64,000 nt of DNA from Saururus chinensis (lineage: Eukaryota; Streptophyta; Magnoliopsida; Piperales; Saururaceae): assembly GCA_035235625.1 (NCBI GenBank), contig CP141141.1, positions 22,503,968 to 22,567,967 on the forward strand, written 5' to 3'. Of this stretch, positions 37,304-49,745 are shown in pieces. The stretch's first letter is position 1. Each line of letters begins with the position of its first letter. The notes under the pieces are model-generated. The model had not been told where the DNA came from and did no database searches. It saw only the letters and a program-made list of their open reading frames with translations. Both the position numbers and the translations under genes were made by a program.

Positions 37304-38150
37304 ATCTCTCCATTTGGCTATTTTGTAGCAAAACACTCCAACATGTCAATCTGAAAATGAAAATTGCAACTCAATAGTACATAAGTCAGACTGACACCGA
37401 TTATCCAACTTAACTAAGATTTTCCCTGCTTATTTATGACTCACAAATCATCCTAATGTGGTATGATTTTTGACTTGTAATCAACTTGTACATCACCAAA
37501 CAAGAACATACCCGCATAATATTGTCCAGAACAAGTAAAAATAAAATTTAAATGTCCAAGTAAAATGTTATAAGATATTTAATTCAATTTTCTCCCTATC
37601 AACAATCACACAATTCTTCTTTTTCAAGCTATCATTTAGCTATTTGTATCCTCTAATCTACATAGATTTCTTTAACTATTTCCCCCTTTTGTCATGAATA
37701 GACAAAGGTAAAATAAAGGATAGAAGAAGAAAAGAAATATAGAAGAGAAAACACCAAATTTTCTATCACATTCAAGATTCAAACAAGGAAATTTAGAGAT
37801 TTTCATAAAACTAATTCTGTTGAAATCATATAGCAATATGATGAACGAAGACAATTATTCAAAATTTATTCATACACAATATGTGTAACCCACATTGACT
37901 ACATCATATTATCATTAGCCACTCGACTAAATAATAAAAAATTCAACCAATTAATTCATAGTAATAAGATATACCAAGGTATTTTGCATAAGTAAAAAAC
38001 TATACCATGATCAGTTAAAAATACTCATTCCAATATTTCAATAGATAATATAGTAAAAAACAATTATTCCCTTTAACTACTTGATAAATGAGTCCAATGA
38101 GACAGTTGGCCAATACTTGCTCACTATTTAATTATTGATTTATATAGAAT
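37304..38150 (-). mobile_element. Internal remnant next to the copia LTR
   Basis: Contains a purine-rich GACAAAAGGGGGAAATAG near 37675 on the minus strand, as found between the pol stop and polypurine tract of SIRE-type copia elements. No protein domain readable; otherwise AT-rich non-coding DNA. Confidence 0.35.
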
Positions 38151-38245
38151 AAGAATGAGTAACAAAAACAATTCCCAAAGTGGTGTTCATTTTGGCTATG
38201 TAGGCGATAGCCAAGTGCTGGCGCCTGCGTGGCTTTTAAAAAAAA

Positions 38246-38472
38246 ATTTAGATTTCGTCCTTCCGAAGGACAAAATCAGCTTTAAGTTGATTTCATCCTT
38301 CACAAGGACAAAATGCTCTTTAGGGAGATTTCGTCCTTATGAAGGACAAAATCACCTAACTTGGTGTTTTTTGACTTTTTGGTTGAAGTGGGTTGAGTTT
38401 AAGTGGATTTCGTCCCTTGAAAGGATGAAATCAACTTAAAGCCGATTTGGTCCTTCGGAAGGATGAAATTTG
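38246..38472. repeat. Cluster of five near-palindromes around GATTTCGTCCTT/AAGGACGAAATC
   Basis: Palindromes at about 38249, 38289, 38327, 38405 and 38445 share GATTTCGTCCTT--GAAGGAC or variants. Spacing is about 40 bp, once about 78. They lie about 0.9 kb upstream of the MULE coding remnant in the same orientation and could be its subterminal repeats (inference). Confidence 0.8.
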
Positions 38473-39355
38473 TGAACTACTTCTCGCAAGTTCCCCTCCC
38501 CCTCCCCCTCCCGATCGTTCTTCATTTCTTCCGCTCGGTGATAGCACATGTTTTTTCCATCCAGTTCCACCGTCCGCCACCGAGCCTCATCCAGATCCGT
38601 CGTCTGCCACTGAGCCTCACCGTGATCCACCTTCTTCCGTGGTTTTAGGGAAGAAGCCCTTCTCCCCTCCCCTCATCCCAAACCTAGCCGCCGATTGTAA
38701 CCATCGACTAGTGCCAGCAATTTGAGAAGCCGAGGCCCGTGACAGTAGTCAATGATAATGAAAATATGCCAGCAACCTCCTTCAGGTTTGCCCCGTCTCC
38801 TCCTGTGTTGTTCGTTCATCTAGGGACTTATTTTATTTGTTCTTTTTATTTCTAATGGGTTCAAAGTTGTTTAGTTTGTTGCTTGAACAACTTATGAATA
38901 TAGATGTTTTTCGATTTCACGGTGGATGTGGATGAATTGAAATTGTGTGGAGCTATATTTTTCCATTTTGTATTTTTTGTGTAGTCTTAGTGGTAATTGA
39001 ATCTTTGCCAATGTTTTTTTTCATTCAATCGTATTTTTATTATGGGGTTTATGATTTCTATTGGAATTGTGCTATGGTGTGTGATTTTTTTTCTTGTTTT
39101 TTTTAAGTTTGTATGTTAAGTGAGTGGAATTGTGCTATGGAATTGTTCTGTGGAATTGTGCTATGATGACTTTACGTTAGGAGGTACAAATTTTGATGAA
39201 AAAAATTGGTCCAATTTTTGTTGTTTGAGTGGAATTGCTCGGTTAAGTTTGAATAATAGATTAATCTCGTATTTCATTAAGCAAAGTAGTTATTTTGAAT
39301 AATTGTTTAATGTACTATTTCTGTTATTTATTGGTTATGAATTAAGTGAATAGAG

Positions 39356-41485
39356 ATGGCAGGAGAAATGGTTAGTTTTATGCTTCACCATAAAGGGGTA
39401 ATAGAGAGATCATTCAACAAGAAACCTACTACTTATTATGAACTTGCGATGCAAGTAGCTAGTAATGTTTGGTGGGATCGAAGGAGATGGAAAATTATTA
39501 TGAAGATTCACCTTCTGATATTTGGATTGAGATCAGGACTACTACGTGTAGATGACAAGGCTTCATTTAGAGAATTGTTTCACCATTCATCTCACATATT
39601 TATATTTGAGCTATTTCTCGAAAAAGAGGCCTGAGTGCCTTGGGAAGGGCGCAGTGTAAGTAGGAGTTCACACAGGCGCTTTTAAAGAATTGTGAGTAGT
39701 GGAAGGCACATGTAAATACTAGTGGATGATAATGAAGAGGAAAGTTTATCTATGATAGTAGCATCAAACGAATGCCACAAGTCGTTTGCACCTATTGACG
39801 ATGGAAGTGGACCTAGTTGGAGGTAAGGTTTCTTAAGATGTGAATCTTTTGTGAATATTATAATTGTCAATGAAAATTAGGATATTGAATTATGAATTTT
39901 GTGTGTAATATGTAAGGTACATATCGCATGCACATGAGACATTTAGCATTGGAATGTCACAAGGTGGTGCATGGTTTGGAACTCAAAGCTCAATGGGCAT
40001 TCATTACCCCTACACATGTGTTGGACCATCCAATCCAAGGTGAAATATATATTTATAAACAAATCTAACAATTTTAGTTTTTAAACAAGTGTTTAGGTAA
40101 TATGAAATTCAATACTTGTGTGCCATTTATTTGTAGGGGAGCCCATGTCCATGATGATGACGTTGATATAAATGAGGCCAATGCAGGTGAAGATAATATT
40201 GGCGAAGCTAGTGAAGAGGAGTATGGTATGAATAAAGAAGGTGCCAAATGTGAGGAAAGTGCTCAACTGATGGTTGACGGTGCGGGGGATGATGCGGTAG
40301 GCAATGCAATTGCCGCAAACGACATGAATGTGGATGATGATGAGCCACTATATTATGACAAGGAGGAGACAATCTATGCATGTATCACAAATGAGCAAAT
40401 AGATGAGACAATTAATTGGGGTATGGATATGGAGCAATAGAACGAAGAAGAGTTATATGTTGGGCGCATCTTTGAGGATAGAGAAGAATTTATCATAGCC
40501 TTGAGGGAGTTTTCAATTGTAATCATGTCAAATATTAGGTTCTACATGCATATATGTCAGAATACACAGTTAAGTGCATTGATAGTGCTTGCCCTTGGAG
40601 AATTCTTGGATCAATAAAGAGGGGTGTACGGTACTTTAAATTGAAGACATACGGAAGTGACCGCACTTGTAGGAATGCCCAGCTTAGCACTAATCATAGG
40701 CAATGTAGTGCATCATTTGTTTTCAAGGTCATAATGCCTGCCATCCAAGCTGAATTAACTCTCACACCTAGTGATATTATTCAAAGAATGAAGGAGAGGT
40801 TCCACATTGACATTTCTTATAAAAAAGCATGGGCGGCAGGGAAATATGGCCGTAAAAGCCATTTATGAGGATTGGGCTGAATCATGTAAATTGTTGTCAA
40901 TGTACCTCAAGGCAGTACAAGATGTAAATCCCGATACCTACTACAAGTTGGAGTCTAATCTAGTGGTGGTGGCCCGTGTCAAAGATTTGGGGTGTTTATA
41001 CTTGGGTTTAGGCATTGCTTCCCATTGATTGGTGTCGATGTCACTCGCTTGTACGACAGGTATCCCGAAGCTCTTATGCCTACAATGTCTACAAAATATA
41101 GCAATGGGCTATTGCCTCTAGCATTTGGGATAATATCAAAGGAAGATTATGAAAATTGAAAATGGTTATTAAGTCAATTGAGGGAGAAAGTACATATGGA
41201 TATGAGGAATGTCGCAATCATCTTAGATCGACATAAGGTGCTTCAAAAGGTTGTGCCTGAGATTTTTCCCCCGCCATTCTTCTACCATAAATATTGCATT
41301 TGTCACATAATTTTTTTTTTTAAGAAGTTTTAAAATGATACACTGACAGACTTGATTGGGGCAGCTGCATGTGTATTGACAGTAGAACAATTTGATGGTA
41401 AAATGGACTTGATTGGTCCGAAAAGTCAAAGGGCAAAACTACTCCTCCCAAGAGAAGGATTACATCTTGAATAGTGGTCTCTTGT
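39356..41485 (+). pseudogene. MuDR/MULE transposase, degenerate and truncated
   Basis: Broken transposase frames run in order. 39356-39630 reads MVSFMLHHKGVIERS. 39918-40040 reads GMSQGGAWFG. An acidic linker (40135-40437) ends with a stop, followed by VGRIFEDREEFIIAL at about 40455. A MuDR DNA-binding-type block (YTVKCIDSACPWRILGSIKR, 40558-40720) and the DIIQRMKERFHIDISYKKAW region lead into the catalytic part (KAIYEDWAESCKLL, PLIGVD, AFGIISKEDYENWKW, near 40855-41170). Several stops and frameshifts (about 40437, 40845, 41025, 41158) break it. The 3' part is missing because a family-C LTR end starts at 41486. Non-functional; family call rests on motif order. Confidence 0.75.
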
Positions 41486-42190
41486 TGTCACGACACGGAT
41501 TTTTAAAAGCCTTTTCAAAATAGCATCAATGATCGTTACAGTTTTTTTTTCTTCTTAAATAAAAAAATAAATCATTCAATTAAATATCCAGGTCATGATA
41601 ATTGAGGTTCACAAATACGAATATCAAATCATATGATATTACTACACATCTCAAAATTCAATAAGCACAGCTCATCCATCTAAGTACAAGTCCATCATCC
41701 GTCTAAAAATATATAACTAAGTTGACTCTCATGCTAAAGATACACTACGCACCATAATTGCATAAACGAGGAACTTCATCTTGTGCTCGCCTACTGGTCT
41801 AACTTGTCGTCGGCTAGAGAATCTACAACCAACCAAAACCAAACCAAACAACCACACTAACAACAATGGAACCTCTCCGCCTTTAGGAAAAGAGCTTCCA
41901 AGGACAAAAGATTTTATTAATATTTTTCGAATCGGACCAACATCCCCCGATGTTAGTTTCCTATGTACTCATCAGACAACATCTCCAATGTTTCCAACAA
42001 GATCGGATCCAAACGTAGTTCTCCCTAAAACTACACTAAACTAAGAAGCATAACATCACACATGCAATGCTTAAGTATTTTCAAGCAACCTACATTTTAT
42101 ACAAGTCCTTTAATCATTCTACTTGTCTAATTACCAAGCAATATCAAACAATGCGATTAATTATCTCACAACCCTTTTTCAATAATTAAT
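41486..42190 (-). mobile_element. Family-C LTR, 3' end only
   Basis: Begins TGTCACGACACGGATTTTTA (minus-strand 3' terminus). It matches the inverted copy at 26596-27300 and the plus-strand end at 55560-56271 (TAAATATCCAGGTCATGATA, TTAGTACAAGTCC, GATCGGATCCAAACGTAGTT). Homology fades at about 42190, so the 5' 2 kb or more is deleted. Confidence 0.75.
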
Positions 42191-42387
42191 GCTAACATCC
42201 TACAAACAGTACAACATAAGGGTAATATACAGAGCACTAAATATAATATAGCTCAGAAACATGGCTAATCTTTAACCAATGAAGACCATCACAATGCACA
42301 AAACAGTGGACACCATTCAGGAAAGAATGCACTAATTGTTACCTGAAAATACCGACTCTCGTTCAAAGGAGTAATTGTATGCTAACA

Positions 42388-42797
42388 GAAATCCTAGCAC
42401 CTCTAGAGATCCACTTGGATCAGCCATAGGCCTAGAGATGTAGGTACCAGCTCTGCTCATGGACACACTGGCCGGAGGTAGATGAGCCTTCCATGATGCT
42501 CAAAAACCTAGTTTGCGCATTTGGAGGGATTCATCATCCCAAAGGAGCGGAGACCACAAGGGTCTGAAAGCTTACCGCCATGGCTATTATTAGAAATCCT
42601 AGCATCTCTAGAGATCCACTTGGATCAGCCATGGGCCTAGAGGTGTAGGTACCAGCTCTGCTCATGGACATACTGGCTGGAGGTAGATGAGCCTTCCATA
42701 ATGCTCAAAAACCGGGTTTGCGCATTTGCAGGGATCCATCGTCCCAAAGGAGCGGAGACCGCAAGGATCTGAAAGATTACCGCCATGGCTATTGCTG
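42388..42797. repeat. Tandem duplication, period 205 bp
   Basis: GAAATCCTAGCACCTCTAGA at 42388 recurs at 42593. The two copies share GATCCACTTGGATCAGCCAT, GTAGGTACCAGCTCTGCTCA and GAGCGGAGACC and differ at about 5 percent of sites. Non-coding. Confidence 0.9.
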
Positions 42798-43349
42798 TGA
42801 ACTAACACAATGCTGAATGGATGTATGACTTAATGCATCCAAAGATTTAATACTAATCACACCCTATCATGTATGCAATTGACTCTCATGATTTGGAAGA
42901 TAATAGGCAGACTTAGGGCTTAAGCATATGCACTAATCAACATGACAAGGACTTAGACTCATTCTAAGATGAACTAACCAATTCAGCATTATAATGAAAA
43001 GGATTTGGGGCTGAGATGAACATCTCAAGTCAGCCACCTAACATGACAAGTTCAGGCTGAAACAAGCATCAATAATCAACCTAAGGTATATCACAATCAA
43101 GGCTGAAATTCAGGGACAACATAGGCTGAAACTCATAGGCTTCTTAGGCTGAAATTGAGAGACTTAATTAGCATGGATACATCATGAACTAAGGTTCAAC
43201 ATTAAGGATTCATTCAGCAAGATTATAATCTAAATCAAAGCTAAGAATCAAGTATTAGATATGCAATAATACAACCTAAAATAGGGCTGAAATTTAGGTA
43301 TTCACTCAGCGCAATTATAACATAATTCAATGCTAAGAATTTGGTATTA

Positions 43350-43540
43350 ATTTGGCCAAAGTAGAGCCTAAAACAAGGCATCAAATCAGGGATTGAAATA
43401 GGCAAAAGTATAACCTTAATCTAGGATACAAATTAGGGATCTAGATAAGCAAAAGTAGAGCCTAAACCAAGGCTTCAAATCAGGGATTTACTTGACCAAA
43501 GTGGAGCCTAAACCAAGGCTTCATTTTGCTTAAATTACTA
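43350..43540. repeat. Short imperfect repeats (AAAGTAGAGCCTAAACCAAGG)
   Basis: AAAGTAGAGCCTAAA- at about 43357, 43452 and 43497, alternating with TCAAATCAGGGATT. The surroundings (42800-43350) also repeat GGCTGAAATTTAGG-like phrases. Confidence 0.6.
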
Positions 43541-44095
43541 ATTTCCATTGCTGCAGGTTTCAAATCTGACCCACATTCTCATAATAAAGGGGTGCAATGC
43601 ACCAACCATAACTAAAGAAGAATAAAGGCCTACCCAGAAGGAAAATCTAAATAGCCATCCATACATTGGCAGTTTTTGGAGATGTCTCCAGAAGCATTCC
43701 CTCATTTGCCTCAAGAATCATTCCAAATGTAGGCATCTGATCCACCCTTTTCTACATTATATGGATCCATTGTGATTTTTTCAGTATGCTCATTGAAGGA
43801 AAGCTTCTCGTGCACATTCCTATCTAGACCATGAACCACAGACCAAGTGAGTAAGCCCCAACCAGGAGGACTGCATGCCAATCTACCTGATGCATCTGCA
43901 CAAAGTTAATCAAAAAAGGATTGCTAAAATAAAAGCTGAAAATTAAAGAATCGAATCAGGAATACAGTGGGTAACAACAACACAAGGGATTGAACAAGAA
44001 GTAACAATCAAACATTTATCATTCCTTTCCTAGAAATAAGCTTTTAATTAGCAATTGATAAACCATTGAGATTAGCTACGAAAACATTCCAACTT
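43541..44095. other. Unassigned DNA at the left of the gene-fragment mosaic
   Basis: On the minus strand about 45 codons are open near 43720-43870 (contains NVHEKLSFNEHTEKI), which could be another captured exon, but I do not recognise it. The rest is AT-rich non-coding DNA. Confidence 0.3.
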
Positions 44096-44139
44096 GCAAA
44101 GCTCTATCTTCAATTTCCTTCAGCACGAGATTATGATTA

Positions 44140-44213
44140 GACAGTTTTACCAAGACCCATCTCATCAGCAAGAATAACATTTGTATCGTTTCTCCAACTA
44201 CAACAAAAATTAC
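44140..44213 (-). pseudogene. SNF2/CHD1 ATP-binding exon fragment
   Basis: Minus-strand NDTNVILADEMGLGKTV, the Walker A (motif I) exon of CHD1-type remodelers. It is preceded by a TTGTTGTAG splice acceptor and then runs into stops (GKTV-stop). It is the same exon as 59125-59212, cut after GKTV. Confidence 0.75.
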
Positions 44214-44334
44214 ACAATGAGAAGCACTCAAATGCTGCAAAACAAATAACTAATTGTAATATTCAGGGTTAATTGTGATGGAAACATAAAACCTACATAC
44301 CTGTTAACAAGAAAATTCAACCCTCGAAGATGAT

Positions 44335-44440
44335 ATATTCTATTCTTTTACCTCCTTTTCTTTTTCTTTTTTTCCTTTTTTACCTTTTTTTTTTCTTTTC
44401 TTTATCTTTTTTTCCTTTTTTTTTCATTTTTTCCCTCTCT
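44335..44440. repeat. Pyrimidine tract (T with C) of the mosaic
   Basis: TTTTTCTTTTTTTCCTTTTT-type run, followed by CTTGCTTCATGAATCCCAAA. The same run-plus-flank recurs at 48455-48495, 56540-56640 and 59410-59480. Confidence 0.8.
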
Positions 44441-45505
44441 TGCTTCATGAATCCCAAATTTTCAAGGACTTGTAGACATAAAAATCAGAAATTTAAACCA
44501 AATATATTTTTATTGTAATTAGCTCATTAGCTAGGCCAATGTTTATCAAAGTTGTTCTCCATATGTCTAGGTGTTGCTCAAAGAATATGTAAAACACTAA
44601 ATATGGAAATACTTCCATCCGCATAGGGAAAAAGGGTAAGTACAAATGCTTAAAATCCTTTATTCAATCACTTGCATTTCTCATGTTGAAGCTAGAACAG
44701 CAAGCTTCCAAACATGTACACATATATACATATTTCTGGTTACAATGACTTTACAAGATTCTCAAATCATTAATTTGCATTAGATAGAAACAAAAATGAA
44801 GCAGTACCTCTAAAGAATCAGAGACCCGAGAGGTGAACTCTCTTGTTGAACGCAACGAATTGACATAGTCACTCTAGTAATAAGAGGTTTGTTGAGAGGC
44901 ACACTTGGACATTATTGTGATGTGTCTCACTACTACAGAATGTTTCATTTTCTGCGGAAATTAAAAAATAAACGGTACTTCTGAGCTGCTGGAAAAAATA
45001 GCCTGCAAATCAAGAATATTTTTTCGTTTATTTTATTAACTTCATTGAAAATAAATAGAAAATATTGAAGTAACAACACACTCTCAAGTGCTCCTACAAT
45101 CTTAAAAAGAGTTTGGCGTCCAATATTTATGGAAGCACAGTAATTAGCTAGAATATCTTTTCAATATAATCAAGGGTGTGCCATATGGTTGATAAATGCA
45201 GCCAACTCCCAAAGTTAAGAACCTAAAAATATAAAATAAGGCTACTGATTAAATAAAGTTATTTGCCTAACATAGAGAGGACCTAAAGAATTTAGAATGT
45301 CATCATATGTGGTACTAGCTGTGCAGTAGTTAGTACAAGTGATATAGGGTCTCACCTCTAGGTCTAAACGAATGCATGAAGCAGAGATCATGTGGCGGAG
45401 GTGCTCGGAGAACATTGCCCAATAGGTCCAGAAGCAAAAGACATATAGAATCAGTGTGAGATCATCAGGCGGAAGGGCTGGGATATCATCACTAGCAAGA
45501 ATTTT

Positions 45506-45645
45506 TTTTCCCCTTTTTTTTCCCCTTTTTTTTCTTTTCTCATATAAGTCATATGATGGAAATTTAGTTATTTTTCCTCCATTTCATTTTTTTCCCCTCA
45601 TTCTTTTTCCTCCTTTTTTTTCCAATGTTTTTTTCCCCTCAGAGT
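45506..45645. repeat. Pyrimidine tract (T with C)
   Basis: CCCCTTTTTTTTCCCCTTTT-type run preceded by ATCACTAGCAAGAATTTTTT; counterpart at 49605-49745 and, more loosely, 62187-62356. Confidence 0.8.
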
Positions 45646-45939
45646 AACTAAATGATCTTGCTTTATGAATGCCAAATGGTCAAGCACCTGTAGACATAAA
45701 AAAGCAAAAATTTTAACCCAGTATATTTTGATAATAATTAGCTCATATTGATTTTGAAATGCAGCCTAAAAGACAAATAGATTGGACCCAACCTCATTTG
45801 TACTTATCGTGATGACAAATTAATTAACACATGACAAAGCAATAAAGGATTAATAGATTTTCAAATTAATTCGGATCTCCAGTTCCGTTTACATCTAAAA
45901 TAAAATTCAGCATCATGAATAAGATTCACTACAACAAAT

Positions 45940-46448
45940 ATAGGCAGTATGCAATAAATCACTGAAATGACCAACCTTAGGGGCTTTAATAAGACAGGCC
46001 ATGGCAATTAAAACTAATTTGATATATCATATTTTCTTTCACTTGTCTTGGCTGATTGTCTTTGACTGAAGGACTGAACCCGCAAAGCAGCTTGGATTCA
46101 AGCAGAAGCCTGGGTAGAATTCCTCACAACAACAAGGGAGCCCCTCAGAGATAACTGATCCTCAAGCATTCTATTCATAGAAAAAATGTTTTGATTGTCC
46201 ACAATCTTTGCTTCTTCATCAAGATTGAGTGTACCAGAAACACTTTCCATTGTACCAGATTTCAGCGTCATGGAAGAAAGGTGACTGGTTAGATCTGCTT
46301 CAGCCAAATAACCAGCAAGTCCTTTATCTCCACCACTTGATGCCACATTAGCCGCTGTTTTTCCAGCTGGAAATGCTGGTGTGGGCTCATCTACGGCACC
46401 ATGAGCGGCACCTAACATAATCAGAGTAATGACAGTTTCTTCTCTGTA
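45940..46448 (-). pseudogene. CAMTA: CAMTA ankyrin/IQ exon fragment, copy 1
   Basis: The minus-strand exon opens after a TTTTTGTGTACAG acceptor at about 46446. It encodes the ankyrin and linker part of a calmodulin-binding transcription activator: REETVITLIMLGAAHGAV, PAFPAGKTAANVASS, KGLAGYLAEADLTSHLSS, then RGSLVVVRNSTQ. At 46095-46097 the expected arginine codon (RIQAA) is TGA. Beyond it AALRVQSFSQRQ is readable and then deletions follow. CAMTAs are nuclear calcium-responsive factors with CG-1, TIG, ankyrin and IQ parts; only the ankyrin-IQ piece is here. Near-identical to 50424-50773. Confidence 0.88.
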
Positions 46449-47494
46449 CACAAAAAAAGGAACAGCATATTGTGAGAATTAACCTAGTTAATTAGTTATT
46501 AAATAAATAAGGCAAAAAATCGACTTGCTTGGATAAAGCTAGGGAAAGTAGTATTAGATTGCACTTCCATCTAAAAGCCAATTACAAATGCATAAATGAT
46601 AACAAACAGAACATAATGTAATTACATACAACATAGCAGGATTACTTCTTATGAGAATCCACATGAAAGAAGAGGCACTCACCAAAAGAAACACAATCTA
46701 AAATCAAAAGACCAGATGGCTAATAATTACAATTTCTAGTATCAAATAAAGAAGTATCTTTCATGTCTTGTAAATACATATCACAGCAAAATTTTAACAG
46801 CACCTCAAAATTTGAAATACAAAAGGCCACAAACAACTTCACAATGCACCTGATGCCGCATAAATTCAAAATGTGTAAAGTTAAGCCTACTAAAGCTATA
46901 TGACTTTTATGACATCTTCTGGGTATAGAATTGCGCATTACAGAAAAGGATCTATCCTAGATCCCAGATAAAAGCTTGATTACTATGGCTTCCACATATA
47001 ATTTTACTAAGAATTGATAATAAATATTGTCACACACTAGATTACACAAAGTCCGCATCAATACTAATTAATACAATAAATCTTATCATGCACTACATCA
47101 CACAAATATAGTGTCAATATTAATAAATACAATAAATTCAGTTTCAATCTTTTAACTATCCATCAAAAGTTAGATAGCATGCAAAGAAAATCAATGATCA
47201 GAAAGTAGGAAAAGAAAAACTATATGCAGAAAAGTAGAAAAAGAGAAGCTTGTTACCCATAAAAAACATACCATCATGTCAACAAACATCATCACCAACA
47301 CAAGTAAAATGATAACTGAACTTCACAAACTTCATCACAAATTACAAGAAGGATGAACATCATAAAGTATGCAAAAAGAATGTGTCAATGATAACAAAAT
47401 ATCCTCATAGAGTCACAGAATAGACAATCAATGAACCTGCACGCGATAACCAGACAAACAATAAAAATAGCTCTGGTTAAAATTAACAAGGAGC

Positions 47495-48110
47495 AGAAAG
47501 TAGGACTAACCCCTGCAACAATAATAGGATGCATTGCCCATTCATAACCAAGTAAAGCTGCCAAGTGAATAACACCATGACCTTCGTTATCCAAAATATT
47601 AGGTCCTCGCCCTTCTTCATGGATTTTGCAAACAAGCCAGTCACGTAACTCGTCCTTCAGCAATTTTTGAATCAATTCCTCCCTAGGATTTCTCTGATCT
47701 TCCCTAACCATGTTGAAAATTTTCTCAATATCACCCCATTCAATGTCAGCATCCCTAGAGAAATCAATTTGCTTTTTGAGATTGCATTTCTCACAATTCT
47801 TTGCTGAACAAGCAAACTGCTGCTTCTCCTCTGTAGTCAAATGTAACATCTTTGCCAACCGTATCTGGAGATGCATTTCCTCTTCAAGTTCAGCTATGCA
47901 TCCCTTAGAATTGGCATAAGGTCTCTCTCTGTACTCAAACTCCCTAACCTCGCTACATGCAAAGCTTGGAGCAGGTTATATAAAATGGGACGCGTCCAGG
48001 GGGATATAGTGGAGCCTGACATCGCATAGCATTATTTGGGAGAACCTCAGCTGACACCTCAACTTCGCCAAACATACAACACCATTTCACGTGACTCGGT
48101 TGCTACTTCA
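47495..48110 (-). pseudogene. CAMTA: CAMTA TIG-to-ankyrin exon fragment
   Basis: On the minus strand, CMFGEVEVSAEVLPNNAMRC and QAPLYPPGRVPFYITC (TIG domain, about 48090-47970) lead after a frameshift into ACSEVREFEYRERPY. Then follow EEEMHLQIRLAKML, CEKCNLKKQI, EELIQKLLKDELRDWL and the first ankyrin repeat (GHGVIHLAALLGYEWAMHPI, ending near 47500). This order is exactly that of plant CAMTAs. The N-terminal CG-1 DNA-binding domain is absent and the frame is broken around 47965, so it is a pseudogene fragment. It sits upstream of the 45940-46448 exon in the right order, suggesting one captured CAMTA piece. The FRDVNGWTALHWAA segment that should join the two was not found. Confidence 0.88.
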
Positions 48111-48263
48111 GACTTCCCAAAAATGTACCACAAATTAAAACCTAAAACACAAAGTTCTCAGTTACTAAAAACAAATAATCAACAAAAATTTTCCCAATTA
48201 TGAAGGTTTGTCATCATCTAGACAAGAAATGCATACCTTCAGCATGAAATTATGATTAGACAG

Positions 48264-48336
48264 TTTTACCAAGACCCAAATCATCAGCAAGAATAACAAT
48301 TTGTATTGTTTCTCCAACTACAACAAAAATTACACA
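48264..48336 (-). pseudogene. SNF2/CHD1 ATP-binding exon fragment, second copy
   Basis: Same exon as 44140-44213, ending GLGKTV-stop with an extra inserted A (frameshift in NVILADE region). Non-functional. Confidence 0.7.
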
Positions 48337-48454
48337 GTGAGAAGCACTAAAATAATAACTAATTGTAATATTCAGGGTTAATTGTGATGGAAACACAAAA
48401 CCTTCATACTTGTTAAAAATTCAACCCTTCAAGCTGATATATTCTATTCTTTTA

Positions 48455-48495
48455 CCTCCTTTTTTTCCCTTTTTTTTTTTCATTTTTTCCCTCTC
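48455..48495. repeat. Pyrimidine tract
   Basis: Shortened counterpart of 44335-44440, with the CTTGCTTCATGAATCCCAAA flank. Confidence 0.75.
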
Positions 48496-48894
48496 ATAGT
48501 AACTGATTGATCTTGCTTCATGAATCCCAAATGTTCAAGGACCTGTAGACATAAAAATCAGAAATTTAAACCAAATATAATGTTATTGTAATTAGCTCAT
48601 TAGCTAGGCCAATGTTTATCAAAATTGTTCTCCATATGTCTAGGTATTTATCAAAGAATATGTAAAACACTAAATATGGAAATACTTCCATCCGTATAGG
48701 GAAAAAGGATAAGTACAAATGCTTAAAATCCTTTATACAATCACTTGCATTTCCCATGTTGAAGCTGGAATAAAAAGCTTCCAAACATGTACACATATAT
48801 ACATATTTCTGGTTACAACTACTTTACAAGATTCTTAAATCATTATTTTGCATTAGATAGTAACAAAAATGAAGGAGTACCTCTAAAGAATCAG

Positions 48895-48962
48895 AGACCC
48901 GAGAGGTGAACTCTCTTGCTGCACGCAACGAATTGACATAGTCACTCTAGTAATAAGAGGTT
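48895..48962 (-). pseudogene. Unidentified conserved exon fragment (also at 44820-44880)
   Basis: Minus-strand DYVNSLRAAREFTSRVSDSL followed by GAG and GTAC, looking like an exon end with donor. The copy at 44820-44880 reads the same apart from two residues. I cannot name the source gene. Confidence 0.35.
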
Positions 48963-49604
48963 TGTTGAGAGGCACACTTGGACATTGTTGTGATGTGTCT
49001 CGCTCCTACAGGATGTTTCAATTTATGCGGAAATTATAAAATAAAAAGTACTTCGAGCTACTGGAAAAAATAGCTTGCAAATCAAGAATATTTTTTCGTT
49101 TATTTTATAAACTTCATTGAAAATAAATAGAAAATATTGAAGTAACAACACACTCTCAAGTGGTCCAATCATTCATAGAGTATTGATATCCATTCAGGTT
49201 AGTACAATCTTAAAAAAAGTTTGGCGTCCAATATTCATGCAAGCACAGTAATTAGCTAGAATATCTTTTCAATATAACCAAGGGTGTGTCATATGGTCAA
49301 TAAAAGCAGCCAACTCCCAAAGTTAAGAGCCTAAAAATATAAAATAAGGCTACTGATTAAATAAAGTTATTTGCCTAATATAGGGCGGACCTAAAGAATT
49401 TAGAATGTCATCATATGTGGTACTAGTTGTGCAGTAGTTAGTACAAGTGATATAGGATCTCACCTCTAGGTCTAAACAAATGCATGAAGCAGAGATCACG
49501 TGGGGGAGCGGTTGGGAGAACATTGCCCAATAGGTCTAGAAGAAAAAGACATATAGAATCACTTTGAGATCAAGAGGCGGAAGGGCTGGGAGATCATCGC
49601 TAGC

Positions 49605-49745
49605 AAGAATCTTTTTTTCCCTTTTTTTCCTTTTTTTCTTTTATCCTTTCTTTTCTTTTTTTCTTTTCTCCTATAACTTATATGATGGAAATTTTGTTCT
49701 TTTTTCTCCTTTTCATTTTTTATTCCAATGTTTTTTTTCTCTCAT
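49605..49745. repeat. Pyrimidine tract
   Basis: Counterpart of 45506-45645, preceded by ATCGCTAGCAAGAATCTTTT. Confidence 0.8.

Larger units (their letters stand above)
44110..47480. repeat. Segmental duplication, copy 1
   Basis: Matches 48250-51790 in the same orientation at roughly 95 percent by eye (examples: TTTGGCGTCCAATATT, GGCACACTTGGACATT, AGCATTCTATTCATAG versus AGCATTCCATTCAGAG). It contains an SNF2 exon fragment, two pyrimidine tracts and a CAMTA exon. Copy 1 lacks the stretch at 49150-49200 and most of the CAMTA IQ exon found in copy 2. Confidence 0.85.

Noticed and set aside
46720-46938. 72-codon open frame conserved between the two segmental copies (also 51046-51264)
   Set aside because: Its conservation is explained by the recent duplication of non-coding DNA; no domain is seen.
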